Positions 43,584 to 53,082 are shown, counted from the stretch's first letter. The stretch: DNA of 64,000 nt from an uncultured Emergencia sp. (GCA_904420065.1 CAJFTU010000049.1:100552-164551), one strand, 5' to 3'. The notes: generated by a model from the sequence alone, not told the origin. Numbers and translations: made by a program.

Positions 43584-43614
43584 AATGGGTCTTCTGCGCA
43601 GGGGGACCCATTTT
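43584..43614 (+). terminator. Terminator after the MFS gene
   Basis: AATGGGTC and GACCCATT with a purine-rich loop, ending TTTT. Confidence 0.65.
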
Positions 43615-43748
43615 CTGCACTGATTCGAGCTGCAGAAAAGCTTTTGACGATGGACGGAGAGCTTTTTTGCCGCCGCTGATAGAGATAAAATCGGATCGGC
43701 TCTTTTAACCGGCCGAAAAAAGTGGTATCCTTATTAGCGAGGAGTAAT

Positions 43749-45218
43749 ATGAATATCAAGATCAATCGAAACAGCGAAACGCCGATTTATCTGCAGATAA
43801 AAGGCGCAATAAAGAATCTCATCGTCTCGAGAGAACTGGTTTCGGGTTATAAACTTCCCGCAGAGCGGAGGCTGGCTGAAGAGCTGGGCGTTCACCGCAA
43901 CACGGTGGTAAAGGCCTACGGAGAGCTGATTGCGGAGGGTTACCTGAGTGTATCCCGGCAGAAGCCAAAGGGTTACTTCGTGCAGACGCCGGAGGTTACC
44001 CAGACCTTTGTCAAGCGATTCTTTCCTCTGATGAAGATGATGCGTTATAATTTCAGCGACAGAGAAAAGATGTTTCTCGACGTGTTCAGTGAGTCCAATA
44101 CCGACGATTATATTTCCTTTGGTGGAATTATTATGGATAAGAAGGTGAATCCGGTAAAGGGAATGGACGATATCATCAGCCATATGTTCCAACCGGAGGA
44201 TATCAGGGACATCGGCGGTGTAGGAATAGACGAAACGGAACGGATGAAGCGGAATATCTGCCGTATACTGGCTGATGAAAACATGTATGTCAGTCCGAAG
44301 AACATCCAGATCGTTTCCGAGACCAATCAGGCGCTCAACTATCTGATGACCCTCTATCTGAAAGAAGGGGACAGCGTCATCGCTGAAGAGCCCATCGTTC
44401 CCGACAATGTTTCCATTTTCCGAAACAAGGGGCTGAACCTGGTCACCGTCCCCATGGAGCAGGACGGCATGGATCTGAAGAAGCTGGAACAGCTGATCAA
44501 GAAACATCATCCCAAGTTTATCTATACGATGCCCAACTATCACAACCCGACGGGCCGGGTCATGTCTTTGGAGAAGCGAGTGGGATTGCTTGAGACGGCG
44601 CAGCGGTACGATATTCCCATCATTGAGGAGGACTCTCAGCGTGATTTTCGCTATACGGACTGCAAGCTGCCCAGTCTCTATTCACTGGACAAGTACAAGT
44701 CTGTGGTCTATATCGATTCCTTTACTCTGACTTTTCCCTACGGCATAAAGACGGGGTACATCGTCGGACCCAACGACCTGGTGGAGATGCTGGGAAGGCT
44801 CATCGTGGTGGACGAGACCTTTGTCAGCAACATGGGACAGTACATGCTCAACGAATACATCGAGAGAGGGCTGTTTGCCGAGCACATCGGCAAGATTTCG
44901 TCTCATTACAGAAAAAAACGGGATCTGCTCTGCAGCGAACTGGATAAGATCAGAACTAAAGGGATAACCTATGAAAAGCCCGACGGCGGAATTCTTCTCT
45001 GGTGTACCCTCGACGAGGATATCAATGAGAGGAGGCTGTTTTCCGCCGCAGAGAACAGAAGACTTCTGATTATGCCGGGATTTCTCTTTTATCCGTACGG
45101 CTATCAGGGGCGCGGTCACCTCAGACTGTGCTTTTCAAAAGTCAGTGATGACGATATTGTTCGGGGAGTAAGGCTCCTCGGCGAAGCAATAGATGAAAGT
45201 AAGAAAGGTGGAGAGTAA
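43749..45218 (+). CDS. MocR-family regulator (GntR winged helix + aminotransferase fold), PLP lysine replaced
   Basis: A 489-residue fusion: GntR winged helix (LPAERRLAEELGVHRNTVVKAYGEL, about 35-80), linker, then a fold-type I aminotransferase domain with MPNYHNPTGRVMS and IIEEDSQRDFRY. Where PLP enzymes and MocRs have SFSK, this protein reads DSFTLTFPYGIKTGY, with Leu at the Schiff-base lysine (codon CTG). It probably senses a ligand without covalent PLP. ATG 43749 follows GAGGAG; the track start is 27 bases earlier. One base separates its stop from the hydrolase ATG. Confidence 0.9.
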   Translation: MNIKINRNSETPIYLQIKGAIKNLIVSRELVSGYKLPAERRLAEELGVHRNTVVKAYGELIAEGYLSVSRQKPKGYFVQTPEVTQTFVKRFFPLMKMMRYNFSDREKMFLDVFSESNTDDYISFGGIIMDKKVNPVKGMDDIISHMFQPEDIRDIGGVGIDETERMKRNICRILADENMYVSPKNIQIVSETNQALNYLMTLYLKEGDSVIAEEPIVPDNVSIFRNKGLNLVTVPMEQDGMDLKKLEQLIKKHHPKFIYTMPNYHNPTGRVMSLEKRVGLLETAQRYDIPIIEEDSQRDFRYTDCKLPSLYSLDKYKSVVYIDSFTLTFPYGIKTGYIVGPNDLVEMLGRLIVVDETFVSNMGQYMLNEYIERGLFAEHIGKISSHYRKKRDLLCSELDKIRTKGITYEKPDGGILLWCTLDEDINERRLFSAAENRRLLIMPGFLFYPYGYQGRGHLRLCFSKVSDDDIVRGVRLLGEAIDESKKGGE

Positions 45219-45219
45219 G

Positions 45220-46506
45220 ATGAATGAGTTTGTCCAATACAGAAGGGAGTTTCACAAGTATCCGGAAAACGGCTGGAGCGAGATCAGAACCAGCGCCAGA
45301 ATCGCGGAAATTCTCACTGGAATGGGTTACCGCTGTCTGATGGGACCGGATGCGGTCAACATTGACAGCGTCGGAAAGTTTGTTCGTCCCGACGAAAAGC
45401 TGCAGAAGGAAAACATGGAAAGAGCGGTCAGACAGGGAGCGAATCCGGAATTCGTTGAGAAAACCAAGGGATGGCCGGGCGTTGTAGCAGAGCTGGATAC
45501 GGGAAGAGAAGGCCCGGTTACGGCGTTCCGATTTGATATCGACTGCCTGCCGTACGATGAGCCGCAGCAGGCCGGATATCGCCCTTACGAGGAAGGATAC
45601 GCATCCTGCAATGCAGAGTCAGATCATGCGTGCGGTCACGATGCGCATACGGCTATGGGACTGGGAATTGCTTCGGAGCTTCAGCAGAAGAAGGATCAAC
45701 TCAGAGGAAAGATTCGCCTGCTGTTTCAGCCGGCAGAGGAGACGTTCAATGGCGCCCAGTCGATGATCGACAAGGGACATCTGGACGACGTGGAGAACTT
45801 TATCGCCATGCACGTAGCGCTGAGCGCAGAAAACCGTCCGCTTCCATCCCACACGATCTGCTGCGGATGCAAGGATTTCCTCAGCGACAGACAGATCGAC
45901 GTCCACTTTGAAGGAAGAGCCGCCCATCCTTGCGGAGCTGCTCAGGAGGGAAAGAACGCCTTGCTTGCAGCCTGCTCTGCGGCATTGAATATTCACGCGA
46001 TCGCTCCTCACGAAGAAGGACTCTGCCGGGTCAACGTGGGAGAGCTCCATGCGGGAATCGCCATCAATACCATCGCGCCGAATGCGCTGATGAAGATTGA
46101 GTACAGAGGACAGACGGCGACGATTGCCTCTTATGTCGGAGAGAGAGTCTTCGATATATTGGACGGCACGGCCAAAGCATATGATCTGACTTACACCTAC
46201 GACGATTACGGCGAAGTTCCGGCCGGAAAGAGCGACGACGCAATGATGGAAATTATCGAAAGAGCAGCGAAAAAGATTCCTTGGTTTGAGACGATCTACT
46301 TTGAAGGAAATGTAGGCGGAACAGACGACGCAGCGGCAATGATCAACAAGGTGCAGAGCAACGGCGGAATCGGCACCTATGTGGGAATCGGCACGGATAC
46401 GACCCAGCCGGTTCACAATCCGGAATTCGACCTGGACGAGGAATGTATTCCGGCGGCTGTCGAACTCTGCATGAACGCTCTTGAAGAGATTCACGGTATA
46501 AAATAA
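45220..46506 (+). CDS. AbgA-like M20 metallo-hydrolase
   Basis: A 428-residue M20D dipeptidase/amidohydrolase close to the aminobenzoyl-glutamate hydrolase A subunit: FDIDCLPYDE, YASCNAESDHACGHDAHTA, FQPAEETFNGAQSM and GGTDDAAAMINKVQ, with the usual metal ligands (His/Asp/Glu/His) and an AHPCGAAQEGKNALLAA dimerisation region. No AbgB partner is present, so it may act alone or with another subunit. ATG 45220 follows GGTGGAGAG. The natural substrate is unproven. Confidence 0.9.
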   Translation: MNEFVQYRREFHKYPENGWSEIRTSARIAEILTGMGYRCLMGPDAVNIDSVGKFVRPDEKLQKENMERAVRQGANPEFVEKTKGWPGVVAELDTGREGPVTAFRFDIDCLPYDEPQQAGYRPYEEGYASCNAESDHACGHDAHTAMGLGIASELQQKKDQLRGKIRLLFQPAEETFNGAQSMIDKGHLDDVENFIAMHVALSAENRPLPSHTICCGCKDFLSDRQIDVHFEGRAAHPCGAAQEGKNALLAACSAALNIHAIAPHEEGLCRVNVGELHAGIAINTIAPNALMKIEYRGQTATIASYVGERVFDILDGTAKAYDLTYTYDDYGEVPAGKSDDAMMEIIERAAKKIPWFETIYFEGNVGGTDDAAAMINKVQSNGGIGTYVGIGTDTTQPVHNPEFDLDEECIPAAVELCMNALEEIHGIK

Positions 46507-46534
46507 CAGATTAAGAAGATAACCGAACCTGGAG

Positions 46535-46574
46535 ACCGACGGTGCTGCGTTCATGCAGTTCCGCCGGTTTTTCT
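46535..46574 (+). terminator. Terminator after the M20 hydrolase gene
   Basis: ACCGACGG / CCGCCGGT with one mismatch, an inner CTGC/GCAG pairing, and TTTTTCTTT. Confidence 0.55.
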
Positions 46575-46701
46575 TTAAGGGCTGCGGCCTGGTTGAGAGC
46601 ATAAAACACACGGAATAGAGCGTCAGCTGACTATCCGCTGCGGCGGACTCTTTACAGCCTTTTCCCCAAGTGATAAAATAGAGGGAAAAGGAGTGGATAA
46701 T

Positions 46702-47322
46702 ATGACGGAAGAAGAAAAAATCTTTGCCGGAATGCTCTTCGACCCGAGGAAAAAAGAGCTCAAGGACATCAAGCACAAAGCCCACGAGGCCTGCAGACGC
46801 TACAACAACCTTGACGAATACGATCCGGAGAGAGGAGCGATCATACGCAGTTTTATCGGAGGCATCGGTGACACCTTTTACTTTCAGGGACCGATACAGA
46901 TCAATTACGGAAGCCATACGTTCATCGGAGAAAACTTCTTTGCCAATTTTAACCTGACGATCATGGATGACGCCAGGATATACATCGGCGACGACGTTTG
47001 CTTCGGGCCGAACGTGTCCCTGATGGCCACAAATCATCCGCTGATCGCCCATGAGCGAATGGGAAGAGACGACCAGGGAAACACCACAATGGCGGAGTTT
47101 GCGGAAGAGATTCACATCGGCAACGGCGTCTGGATTGCCTGCAACGCTACGGTGCTCGGAGGCGTTCATATCGGAGACGGAGCGGTGATCGGAGCCGGCA
47201 GCGTGGTGACCAAAGACATTCCGGCCGGTTATCTATCTTTCGGAAATCCGTGTCGACCGGTCAGAAAGATTACGGAAGAAGATTCCGTGGCCAACTTTCA
47301 GCCCAGAAAAAGAAAAGAATAA
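46702..47322 (+). CDS. Sugar O-acetyltransferase (Maa/LacA/NodL type)
   Basis: A 206-residue left-handed beta-helix acetyltransferase using acetyl-CoA. Hexapeptide turns such as HTFIGENFFANFNLTI and VHIGDGAVIGAGSVVTKDI are clear; the catalytic His lies in ATNHPL. The N-terminal helical cap (KIFAGMLFDPRKKEL) is the maltose-acetyltransferase domain. GTG 46693 touches the AAGGAG site, so ATG 46702 is chosen. Confidence 0.92.
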   Translation: MTEEEKIFAGMLFDPRKKELKDIKHKAHEACRRYNNLDEYDPERGAIIRSFIGGIGDTFYFQGPIQINYGSHTFIGENFFANFNLTIMDDARIYIGDDVCFGPNVSLMATNHPLIAHERMGRDDQGNTTMAEFAEEIHIGNGVWIACNATVLGGVHIGDGAVIGAGSVVTKDIPAGYLSFGNPCRPVRKITEEDSVANFQPRKRKE

Positions 47323-47404
47323 AAAACGAGCCGCACAATTGGGCCATCGGCGCAGGATTCGGGCGAACTGCCGAACTTGCAATGGCCGGAACGTGCGGCT
47401 TTTT
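47323..47404. terminator. Large nested bidirectional terminator
   Basis: AGCCGCAC / GTGCGGCT encloses GGCCAT/ATGGCC and TTCGG/CCGAA pairings, with A-rich and T-rich flanks. It separates the convergent acetyltransferase and EamA genes. Confidence 0.7.
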
Positions 47405-47420
47405 AATCGGTAAAACGGCG

Positions 47421-48332
47421 CTATTTGACTGCTTCTTCGATGGCAGGTTCGCCGTCTTTTTTTGAAAGCAGGAACACGGTGACGAAGATCAGAGAGAATC
47501 CGACGAAGTCCATAAGCTGAAAGGATTCGCCGAGCCAGAGAACCATGAACACTGTGGCAGACACCGGTTCGATGCTGGCCAGCATGCTGGCTTTTACCGG
47601 ACCGCACAGCTTGACGCCCACCATGTAGATGGTGAAGGGCAGTACGGTACCGAAGATCACGATAGCGGCAAAGGCCAGAAGGAAGTGGGCATCCGCGTCG
47701 AATGGAGCGTTCCATATCCGGCAGGACAGACAGAGCACGATTCCGCCGATCAGCATGCCGTAGCCCATGACGACGATGCTCCCGAATTTCTCGATGAGCG
47801 GACGGGGCAGCATGGTGTACACGGCCAGGGCGACGGCGGACCACAGTCCCCAGGAAAGCCCCAGCGGGTTGATGACCATGTTCTCCAGGTTTCCGTGTGT
47901 TGCAATGAAGAATATACCCAGGATGGCCAGAACTACGGCGATCGCTTCCCTTAGGCTTGGAAGCCTTCTGGAAAGGAAACAGCTGACGATCATGATCAGC
48001 GCCGGTCCCAGGTACTGCAGTATAGTCGCTGTGCCTGAGTTGGTATAGGAGATGGCTTTCATATAGGAAAGCTGACAGAACATGATTCCGACCAGGGAAA
48101 AGAAGATCATAAGCAGAGCGGACGGCCGGCTTTTCCAGATGTTCGTCATCTTTTCCCGCTCGCGGAAAAATCCTATGGCGCACAGAATCACGCCTCCGCA
48201 GAGCAGACGGATCGAGGTCAGGTAGGTGGCGTCTATGTGAAAATTATCAAAGATGTATTGACCGCAGGTTCCGGAGAATCCCCAGAATATACCGGCGGCC
48301 AGAGTGATGATGATTCCTGTATTTTTGTTCAT
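47421..48332 (-). CDS. EamA/DMT family transporter
   Basis: A 303-residue protein with ten predicted helices in two EamA repeats (GIFWGFSGTCGQYIF and LLAFAAIVIFGTVLPFTIY). The conserved phrase SIEPVSATVFMVLWLGE near the end is typical of RhaT/EamA exporters. Substrate unknown; amino acids or metabolites are common. The ATG follows AAGGAGAATAAA and a TATAAT (minus strand, at 48368-48373) lies upstream. Confidence 0.9.
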   Translation of the reverse strand: MNKNTGIIITLAAGIFWGFSGTCGQYIFDNFHIDATYLTSIRLLCGGVILCAIGFFREREKMTNIWKSRPSALLMIFFSLVGIMFCQLSYMKAISYTNSGTATILQYLGPALIMIVSCFLSRRLPSLREAIAVVLAILGIFFIATHGNLENMVINPLGLSWGLWSAVALAVYTMLPRPLIEKFGSIVVMGYGMLIGGIVLCLSCRIWNAPFDADAHFLLAFAAIVIFGTVLPFTIYMVGVKLCGPVKASMLASIEPVSATVFMVLWLGESFQLMDFVGFSLIFVTVFLLSKKDGEPAIEEAVK

Positions 48333-48664
48333 TTTATTCTCCTTACGCGATTTTTGACACAGGCTCGATTATATCATAAACAGGACGCTTTGAACAGAAA
48401 TTTTAAAGAAGGAAAGACAGTATTATGAGGAAAAAGATAAGGGAGCAAAGCAATGCTTCATGGACCTGCAGAATGCGCGGTTTATGCGGCCGCAGCCGCA
48501 GTTTGACTGTGAATTGCTTTTCTGCGGAAGATTTGGTACAATGGTCATAGTTTTGATTTCCGAAGACGTACAAGAGATCGCGGAAAGCCGGTACCGATTG
48601 GCTGGGACTGGGCGGAACCGCGCCGGACGCCCGATGAGACGGGTTCCGGAGACAAGGAGAGGGA
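48333..48664 (+). other. Divergent control region, EamA and M16 genes
   Basis: The 332-base gap contains the EamA promoter on the minus strand and the M16 promoter on the plus strand. The track ORFs here (48403-48690 minus, 48460-48693 plus) lack sites and domains. I see no other element. Confidence 0.5.
48514..48542 (+). promoter_or_regulatory. Promoter of the M16 peptidase gene
   Basis: TTGCTT, 17-bp spacer, TACAAT, about 120 bases before the ATG. Confidence 0.5.
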
Positions 48665-49957
48665 ATGGAGAAAAAACTGACCGCGGACAATGAGATAGAT
48701 ATTTACTGGTATCCCAACAGACAGACGCACAGTTTCTGTCTCTCCCTTTATGTAAGAGCGGGAGTACTGTACGAGAGCGAAGAGGAAAACGGAATTACCC
48801 ATTTTTTGGAACACGTTTTGTTTCGGAACATCAATCACTTGATGAACGGGCGGATGTACAGAGAAATCGACAAGCTGGGACTGTACTTCAACGGCGTGAC
48901 ATATAAGGAGTTTATGCAGCTCTACATCATCGGCGCGCCGGAGCACTTCCGGCAGGCGGCCGACATCCTTCTTCGGGCCTTTGAACCTGTAGCGCTTCCC
49001 GTTTCCGAACTGGAGACCGAAAAACAGAGAGTGAAGTCGGAGATACGGGAGGCCGACGAGTTCAAAAGTCTGGATTATTTTGCCGGGACCTTCGTATGGG
49101 AAAAGACTCCGCTGTCCAGATCCATTCTCGGGAGCAGAGGTACGGTCAGCCGCTTCAGCCGCAGAAAAATTGCAGCCTATCAGAGGAACGTCCTGTCTCC
49201 GGGAAACGTATTTTTCTACGTTACCGGCAATGTGACCGACGGGGAGATAGAGTACCTGGCCCGGCAGGCGGAGAAATTGTCTTTCGCGCCGGATACGGAT
49301 ACGGAGACGGAGCGCAGGCGAAATATGGCGCCTGTTCCGGAACGGTTTGGCAGGCGGGATGGACGGATACACGTAAAGAACAGCAGCTACTGCATGATTC
49401 AGTTTTCTTACGATCTGTTTGCGGAACGCTATACCGGCGCCGAACTGGCGCTGCTGTACGATATTTTGTTTTCCGGAGAGAACTCCCTGATGCATCAGGA
49501 ACTGTCGGAAAAGCGGGGACTGATTTACAGCTTTTCTCCTGCGCTGGAGAAGTACTGCAATATCGGCAGACTCTGTTTTACCTATGAGGTCGCCAAGAAG
49601 GATCTTCTTCGATCGCTGCAGGTGGTCAGGGAGAGCCTGAGCGCGGTGGGGACGGATATGGAGGAGCGTCTCTCTCTGGTTCTTCCCGAATATACGGACA
49701 ATGCCTATATGGTTTACGACGACAATGAAAATTTTAACTGGCAGAGAGCTTACGAATCCCATATCATGGGGGACAAGAGCCGCAGTATAGAGGAAACAAA
49801 AGCGGCTTTCCTGCAGGTTAGCCCGGATCGGCTCCGAACTATGGCCGGTGAAATTTTTGCTGCAGACAACCTGGTTCTCTGTATCAAGGGAGACAGGAAA
49901 AGAGTCGACGAAGAGGAAATCCGCAGAGCGTGCGGCGCGGATAAGAAGGGAGGATGA
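48665..49957 (+). CDS. M16 family zinc metallopeptidase
   Basis: A 430-residue insulinase/processing-peptidase-fold protease. The inverted zinc motif HxxEH is in ITHFLEHVLF and the third ligand Glu in VKSEIREADEF; the C-terminal half repeats the fold (LMHQELSEKRGLIYS). No signal peptide, so it is likely cytoplasmic or released unconventionally. RBS AAGGAGAGGG. A 77-residue ORF follows at once. Confidence 0.93.
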   Translation: MEKKLTADNEIDIYWYPNRQTHSFCLSLYVRAGVLYESEEENGITHFLEHVLFRNINHLMNGRMYREIDKLGLYFNGVTYKEFMQLYIIGAPEHFRQAADILLRAFEPVALPVSELETEKQRVKSEIREADEFKSLDYFAGTFVWEKTPLSRSILGSRGTVSRFSRRKIAAYQRNVLSPGNVFFYVTGNVTDGEIEYLARQAEKLSFAPDTDTETERRRNMAPVPERFGRRDGRIHVKNSSYCMIQFSYDLFAERYTGAELALLYDILFSGENSLMHQELSEKRGLIYSFSPALEKYCNIGRLCFTYEVAKKDLLRSLQVVRESLSAVGTDMEERLSLVLPEYTDNAYMVYDDNENFNWQRAYESHIMGDKSRSIEETKAAFLQVSPDRLRTMAGEIFAADNLVLCIKGDRKRVDEEEIRRACGADKKGG

Positions 49958-49961
49958 GCGC

Positions 49962-50195
49962 ATGAGCAGAACCTTTAAGCAGGAGTTTTTTCGCATATAT
50001 GACCGGAAGATCGGAGCCGGAGAAATCACCTTCAGCCAGACGGGCATCAGCAAGGAGGATTTTACCAGATTGTGTACCCAAGAAGATTTCGTCTTCAATC
50101 CGGAGGCCATCGAGCGACTGGCGCTGAATATGAAACTGACCGATGAGGAAAGGCTTCTTCTGCTGAGCTCGGCAGAGAGAGAAACCGCCCGATAG
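49962..50195 (+). CDS. Conserved-looking 77-residue protein of unknown function
   Basis: The track extends this ORF upstream into the M16 gene, but ATG 49962 follows GGGAGGATGAGCGC, four bases after the M16 stop, and gives MSRTFKQEFFRIYDRKIGAGE. The rest is charged and helical with ISKEDFTRLC and LTDEERLLLL, possibly a small helix-turn-helix or adaptor fold. I do not recognise a family. Tight linkage suggests a role connected with the peptidase. Confidence 0.65.
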   Translation: MSRTFKQEFFRIYDRKIGAGEITFSQTGISKEDFTRLCTQEDFVFNPEAIERLALNMKLTDEERLLLLSSAERETAR

Positions 50196-50280
50196 AGAAG
50201 AGCGGAAGAGGGAAAGATAATTTCTTATAGGGACGAAGGCTGCAAGGGGTGCGGCCTGCATACATATAGAAAAAGGAGTA

Positions 50281-51096
50281 GTGGGAATATTGAGAACAGA
50301 TACGATTAAAGTAACGTTAAAAGCAGTTTTTATCGGGGGCACTATGCTTGTGCCGGGGGTCAGCGGCGGTACTATGGCCATGCTGCTGGGGATCTACGAC
50401 CGGCTGATCTACGCGGTCAGTTCCTTCCGAAAGGATATAAAGGGAAATATTTTCTTCCTGTGGATGTTTCTGTTGGGCGGTCTGGCTGGAATGTTTTTGT
50501 TTTCAAGGCCGATCCTTTATCTGATTGAAAACTTTCCAAAGCCGTCGCTGTTCTTCTTTTTAGGTGCGGTAGTGGGAGGCGTTCCGATGATTGTCCGCCA
50601 TTCCAGCGTACAGAAACTCACCTTCCGGGTGGCCGCCTACGTGCTCATCGGCATCGTCATCGTCTGTCTGATTTCCAAGCTTCCGCCGGATCTCTTTTCT
50701 GCCGGCGACGGCGGAAGTGTGTCCCGGTTTCTCTGGTTGATGGCTGCCGGCGTTTTGTCGGCTGTGGCTCTGGTACTGCCGGGAATCAGCGTATCCTATA
50801 TGCTGCTCATGCTGGGCCTTTATGATATGACCATGAAGGCCATAACGGAGCTGGACTTTGGGCGGCTTTTCCCATTGGCGCTGGGATTGGGTGGAGGAAT
50901 TCTTCTCACAACCAGAATTCTGGAAAAGGCCATGAACCGGCATCCTCAGCCGACTTATCTGATAATCCTGGGATTTATTCTGTCTTCGGCCGTAGAAGTA
51001 TTTCCGGGGGTGCCTTCCGGAGGAGAGTGGATTCTCTGTCCTCTGACTCTTAGTGCAGGGTTTGGCTGCATTTACGGACTGTCCAAACTGGAATAG
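50281..51096 (+). CDS. DUF368 membrane protein, undecaprenyl-phosphate translocase type (PopT)
   Basis: About 271 residues and eight or more hydrophobic segments. The two family motifs are present as an internal pair: LVPGVSGGTMAMLLGIYDRL and LVLPGISVSYMLLMLGLYDM. DUF368 proteins have been linked to recycling of undecaprenyl phosphate across the membrane for cell-wall synthesis. GTG 50281 lies 2 bases from the GGAG site; TTG 50290 is a possible alternative start. Confidence 0.88.
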   Translation: MGILRTDTIKVTLKAVFIGGTMLVPGVSGGTMAMLLGIYDRLIYAVSSFRKDIKGNIFFLWMFLLGGLAGMFLFSRPILYLIENFPKPSLFFFLGAVVGGVPMIVRHSSVQKLTFRVAAYVLIGIVIVCLISKLPPDLFSAGDGGSVSRFLWLMAAGVLSAVALVLPGISVSYMLLMLGLYDMTMKAITELDFGRLFPLALGLGGGILLTTRILEKAMNRHPQPTYLIILGFILSSAVEVFPGVPSGGEWILCPLTLSAGFGCIYGLSKLE

Positions 51097-51259
51097 ATCG
51101 ACTAAAAATTTTTTGGTAAAATCTTTTAAAAACTTTGTAGGATTTTCTGCAATTGTTCGGACCCTATTGAGTTTCTTTTCTTTGTATAGTACCATGTCGT
51201 GTAGTAGATGAAGTCTAATAAAACGGACCCGATAGATTATGCGATGGAGGAAAAGTACA
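51097..51259 (+). promoter_or_regulatory. Leader of the TauABC-type importer
   Basis: No convincing SigA promoter is seen. CGGACCC occurs twice, near 51158 and 51226 (followed by TATTGAG and GATAGATT), a possible operator pair. I find no TPP riboswitch signature. Confidence 0.3.
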
Positions 51260-52342
51260 ATGAAAAAGAAATTATTTGCGGCAACTTTGTGTCTGCTGCT
51301 TGCGCTGACGGCATCGCTGCTGTCTGCAGGCTGCAGCGACGACAGCGGTGAAGATCAGGCGGCGGAAAACGGTCAGGAAGCCACGGAAACGCTGAAAGTA
51401 GGGATGCTGGGCAAAGACATCAAGACGGCTTGTATCATTTTGGCCGACAGTCTGGGCTACTTTGAAGAAGAAGGGGTAGACGTGCAGTTTGAGAAGATCA
51501 ACTCGCTTTCCGACGGGTTGACGGCCGTCAGCATGGATAAACTGGATATCCTGCCTTTCGGTGTAATCCCAAGCTGCAGCTTCATTTCTCAGGGAACGGA
51601 CGTGGTGATCTTCGGCGGAACCATCTCTGAGGGAAGCGAAGGGATTACCAAAGACGATGTGGAATACACCCAGCTTTCCGATTTCGCCGGAAAGACAATT
51701 GGCTGCTTCCGAATGGAAACTGGTCATATGGTGTTGAAGGGACTGCTTCGTGAAGCGGGAATCGACGCGGAATTTGTCTATCTCGAATCTTCTCAGGCCA
51801 TCGTGGAAGCGGTGAAAAAAGGAGAAGTGGATATCGGTATGGTCAACAGCGGTTACGGATATGTTGCGGAGCAGAGCGGCGCTCACGTGGCTTTCCAGGT
51901 GGGTGATTTTGAAAGCGATTTCCCTTGCTGCAGACAGACGGCTTCCAGAACGGCGGTCAACGAAAAACGGGACGCTCTGGTAAAGTTTGAAACGGCGCTG
52001 CTGAGAGCCTACGAGACTTACCTCAATGACAGAGACGCTGCGATCAAAGCGCTTACAGAATACTCGGGACAGGAAGAAGCCTACGTAGAAGCGGTAATGT
52101 ACGGTACAGACAGCTACGACAACGCGATGATCGTTTCTCTGGATCCGAACAAGAAAAAGGTTTCGGATTTCTACGATGTAATGAAGGCCAACGGCGATAT
52201 CGACGCCGATACGGAATACGATATCAACGACTACATCGATACATCCATCTACGAGGATGCGCTTGAGGCGCTCATCGAGAGGGGTGAACATGCAGATCTG
52301 TATGAAGAACTGCTGAAGGAATTTGAGGAAAACAATAAATGA
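51260..52342 (+). CDS. ABC transporter substrate-binding lipoprotein (NMT1/TauA/SsuA type)
   Basis: A 360-residue periplasmic-fold lipoprotein: signal peptide to lipobox LSAGC, then [30 protein letters not shown], the SsuA/ThiY-like opening. Family members bind sulfonates, nitrate or thiamine precursors; the ligand is not readable. ATG 51260 follows GATGGAGGAAAAG; the track adds 7 residues. It overlaps the ATPase gene by 4 bases. Confidence 0.88.
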   Translation: MKKKLFAATLCLLLALTASLLSAGCSDDSGEDQAAENGQEATETLKVGMLGKDIKTACIILADSLGYFEEEGVDVQFEKINSLSDGLTAVSMDKLDILPFGVIPSCSFISQGTDVVIFGGTISEGSEGITKDDVEYTQLSDFAGKTIGCFRMETGHMVLKGLLREAGIDAEFVYLESSQAIVEAVKKGEVDIGMVNSGYGYVAEQSGAHVAFQVGDFESDFPCCRQTASRTAVNEKRDALVKFETALLRAYETYLNDRDAAIKALTEYSGQEEAYVEAVMYGTDSYDNAMIVSLDPNKKKVSDFYDVMKANGDIDADTEYDINDYIDTSIYEDALEALIERGEHADLYEELLKEFEENNK

Positions 52343-53082
52343 TAGAACTGGAATCGGTAGATTTTAAGTATCCGGGCAATAGTACGAATATATTGGAAGA
52401 TTTTAACCTTACCGTGGAAGACGGAGAGTTTCTGTGCGTCATAGGACACTCCGGCTGTGGAAAATCAACCCTGCTGCGACTCGTAGCAGGGCTTGATCTT
52501 CCTCAGAAGGGAGAAATACGGATAGACGGCAGTCCCATAACCGGTCCGGGCGCAGAGCGGACGATCGTCTTTCAGCAATATTCCCTGTTTCCGTGGCTGA
52601 CGGTGAAGAAAAACGTCCTGTTTGCGCTGAAAAAGTCTGGAAAATACGGTAAAAAGGAAGCGAACGCCAGGGCAGAGCTGTTTCTTGAAAAGACCGGACT
52701 TAGAGACCACATGGATAAATATCCTTACCAGCTTTCCGGAGGCATGCGGCAGCGGACAGCCATCGCCAGAGCATTGGCTCTCGATTCGCCGTTTCTGCTT
52801 CTTGACGAACCCTTCGGCGCGCTGGACACCAAGATCAGGAAAGAACTGCAGACACTGCTCAAGGACTTATGGGAAAAGGGAGAGCAGAAGAAGACCGTGA
52901 TTTTTGTAACCCACGATCTGGATGAAGCGATGATCATGGGCAGCCGGATCGTATTTATCCGGGACGGAAAGGTGCGCCACGAAAAGCGCATCGACAGCGG
53001 AATAAACTGCTGCTGCAGAGACGATCTCGGACAGGCGGACTGCCTGCAACTGAAAGAAGAACTGGCGAGGTGGTACGAATGA
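52339..53082 (+). CDS. ABC transporter ATPase (TauB/SsuB type)
   Basis: A 247-residue ATPase: Walker [11 protein letters not shown]-loop [10 protein letters not shown], signature [15 protein letters not shown], Walker [12 protein letters not shown] and H-loop VTHDLDEAM. The FPWLTV phrase is typical of nitrate/sulfonate/taurine importers. The ATGA overlap with the binding-protein gene and the 4-base overlap with the permease gene show one operon. Confidence 0.94.
   Translation: MIELESVDFKYPGNSTNILEDFNLTVEDGEFLCVIGHSGCGKSTLLRLVAGLDLPQKGEIRIDGSPITGPGAERTIVFQQYSLFPWLTVKKNVLFALKKSGKYGKKEANARAELFLEKTGLRDHMDKYPYQLSGGMRQRTAIARALALDSPFLLLDEPFGALDTKIRKELQTLLKDLWEKGEQKKTVIFVTHDLDEAMIMGSRIVFIRDGKVRHEKRIDSGINCCCRDDLGQADCLQLKEELARWYE

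Noticed and set aside
45619-47169. 516-residue minus-strand ORF opposite the M20 hydrolase and acetyltransferase
   Set aside because: Spans two real genes and the terminator between them; no domain seen.
48460-48693. 77-residue ORF before the M16 gene
   Set aside because: It contains the M16 promoter and ribosome-binding site and has no initiation signal of its own.
48545-50110. 521-residue minus-strand ORF opposite the M16 peptidase
   Set aside because: Shadow ORF without recognisable protein features.
51097-51259. TPP riboswitch before the NMT1-type importer
   Set aside because: No thi-box core (CTGAGA ... ACCTGATCTGG-like) can be seen.
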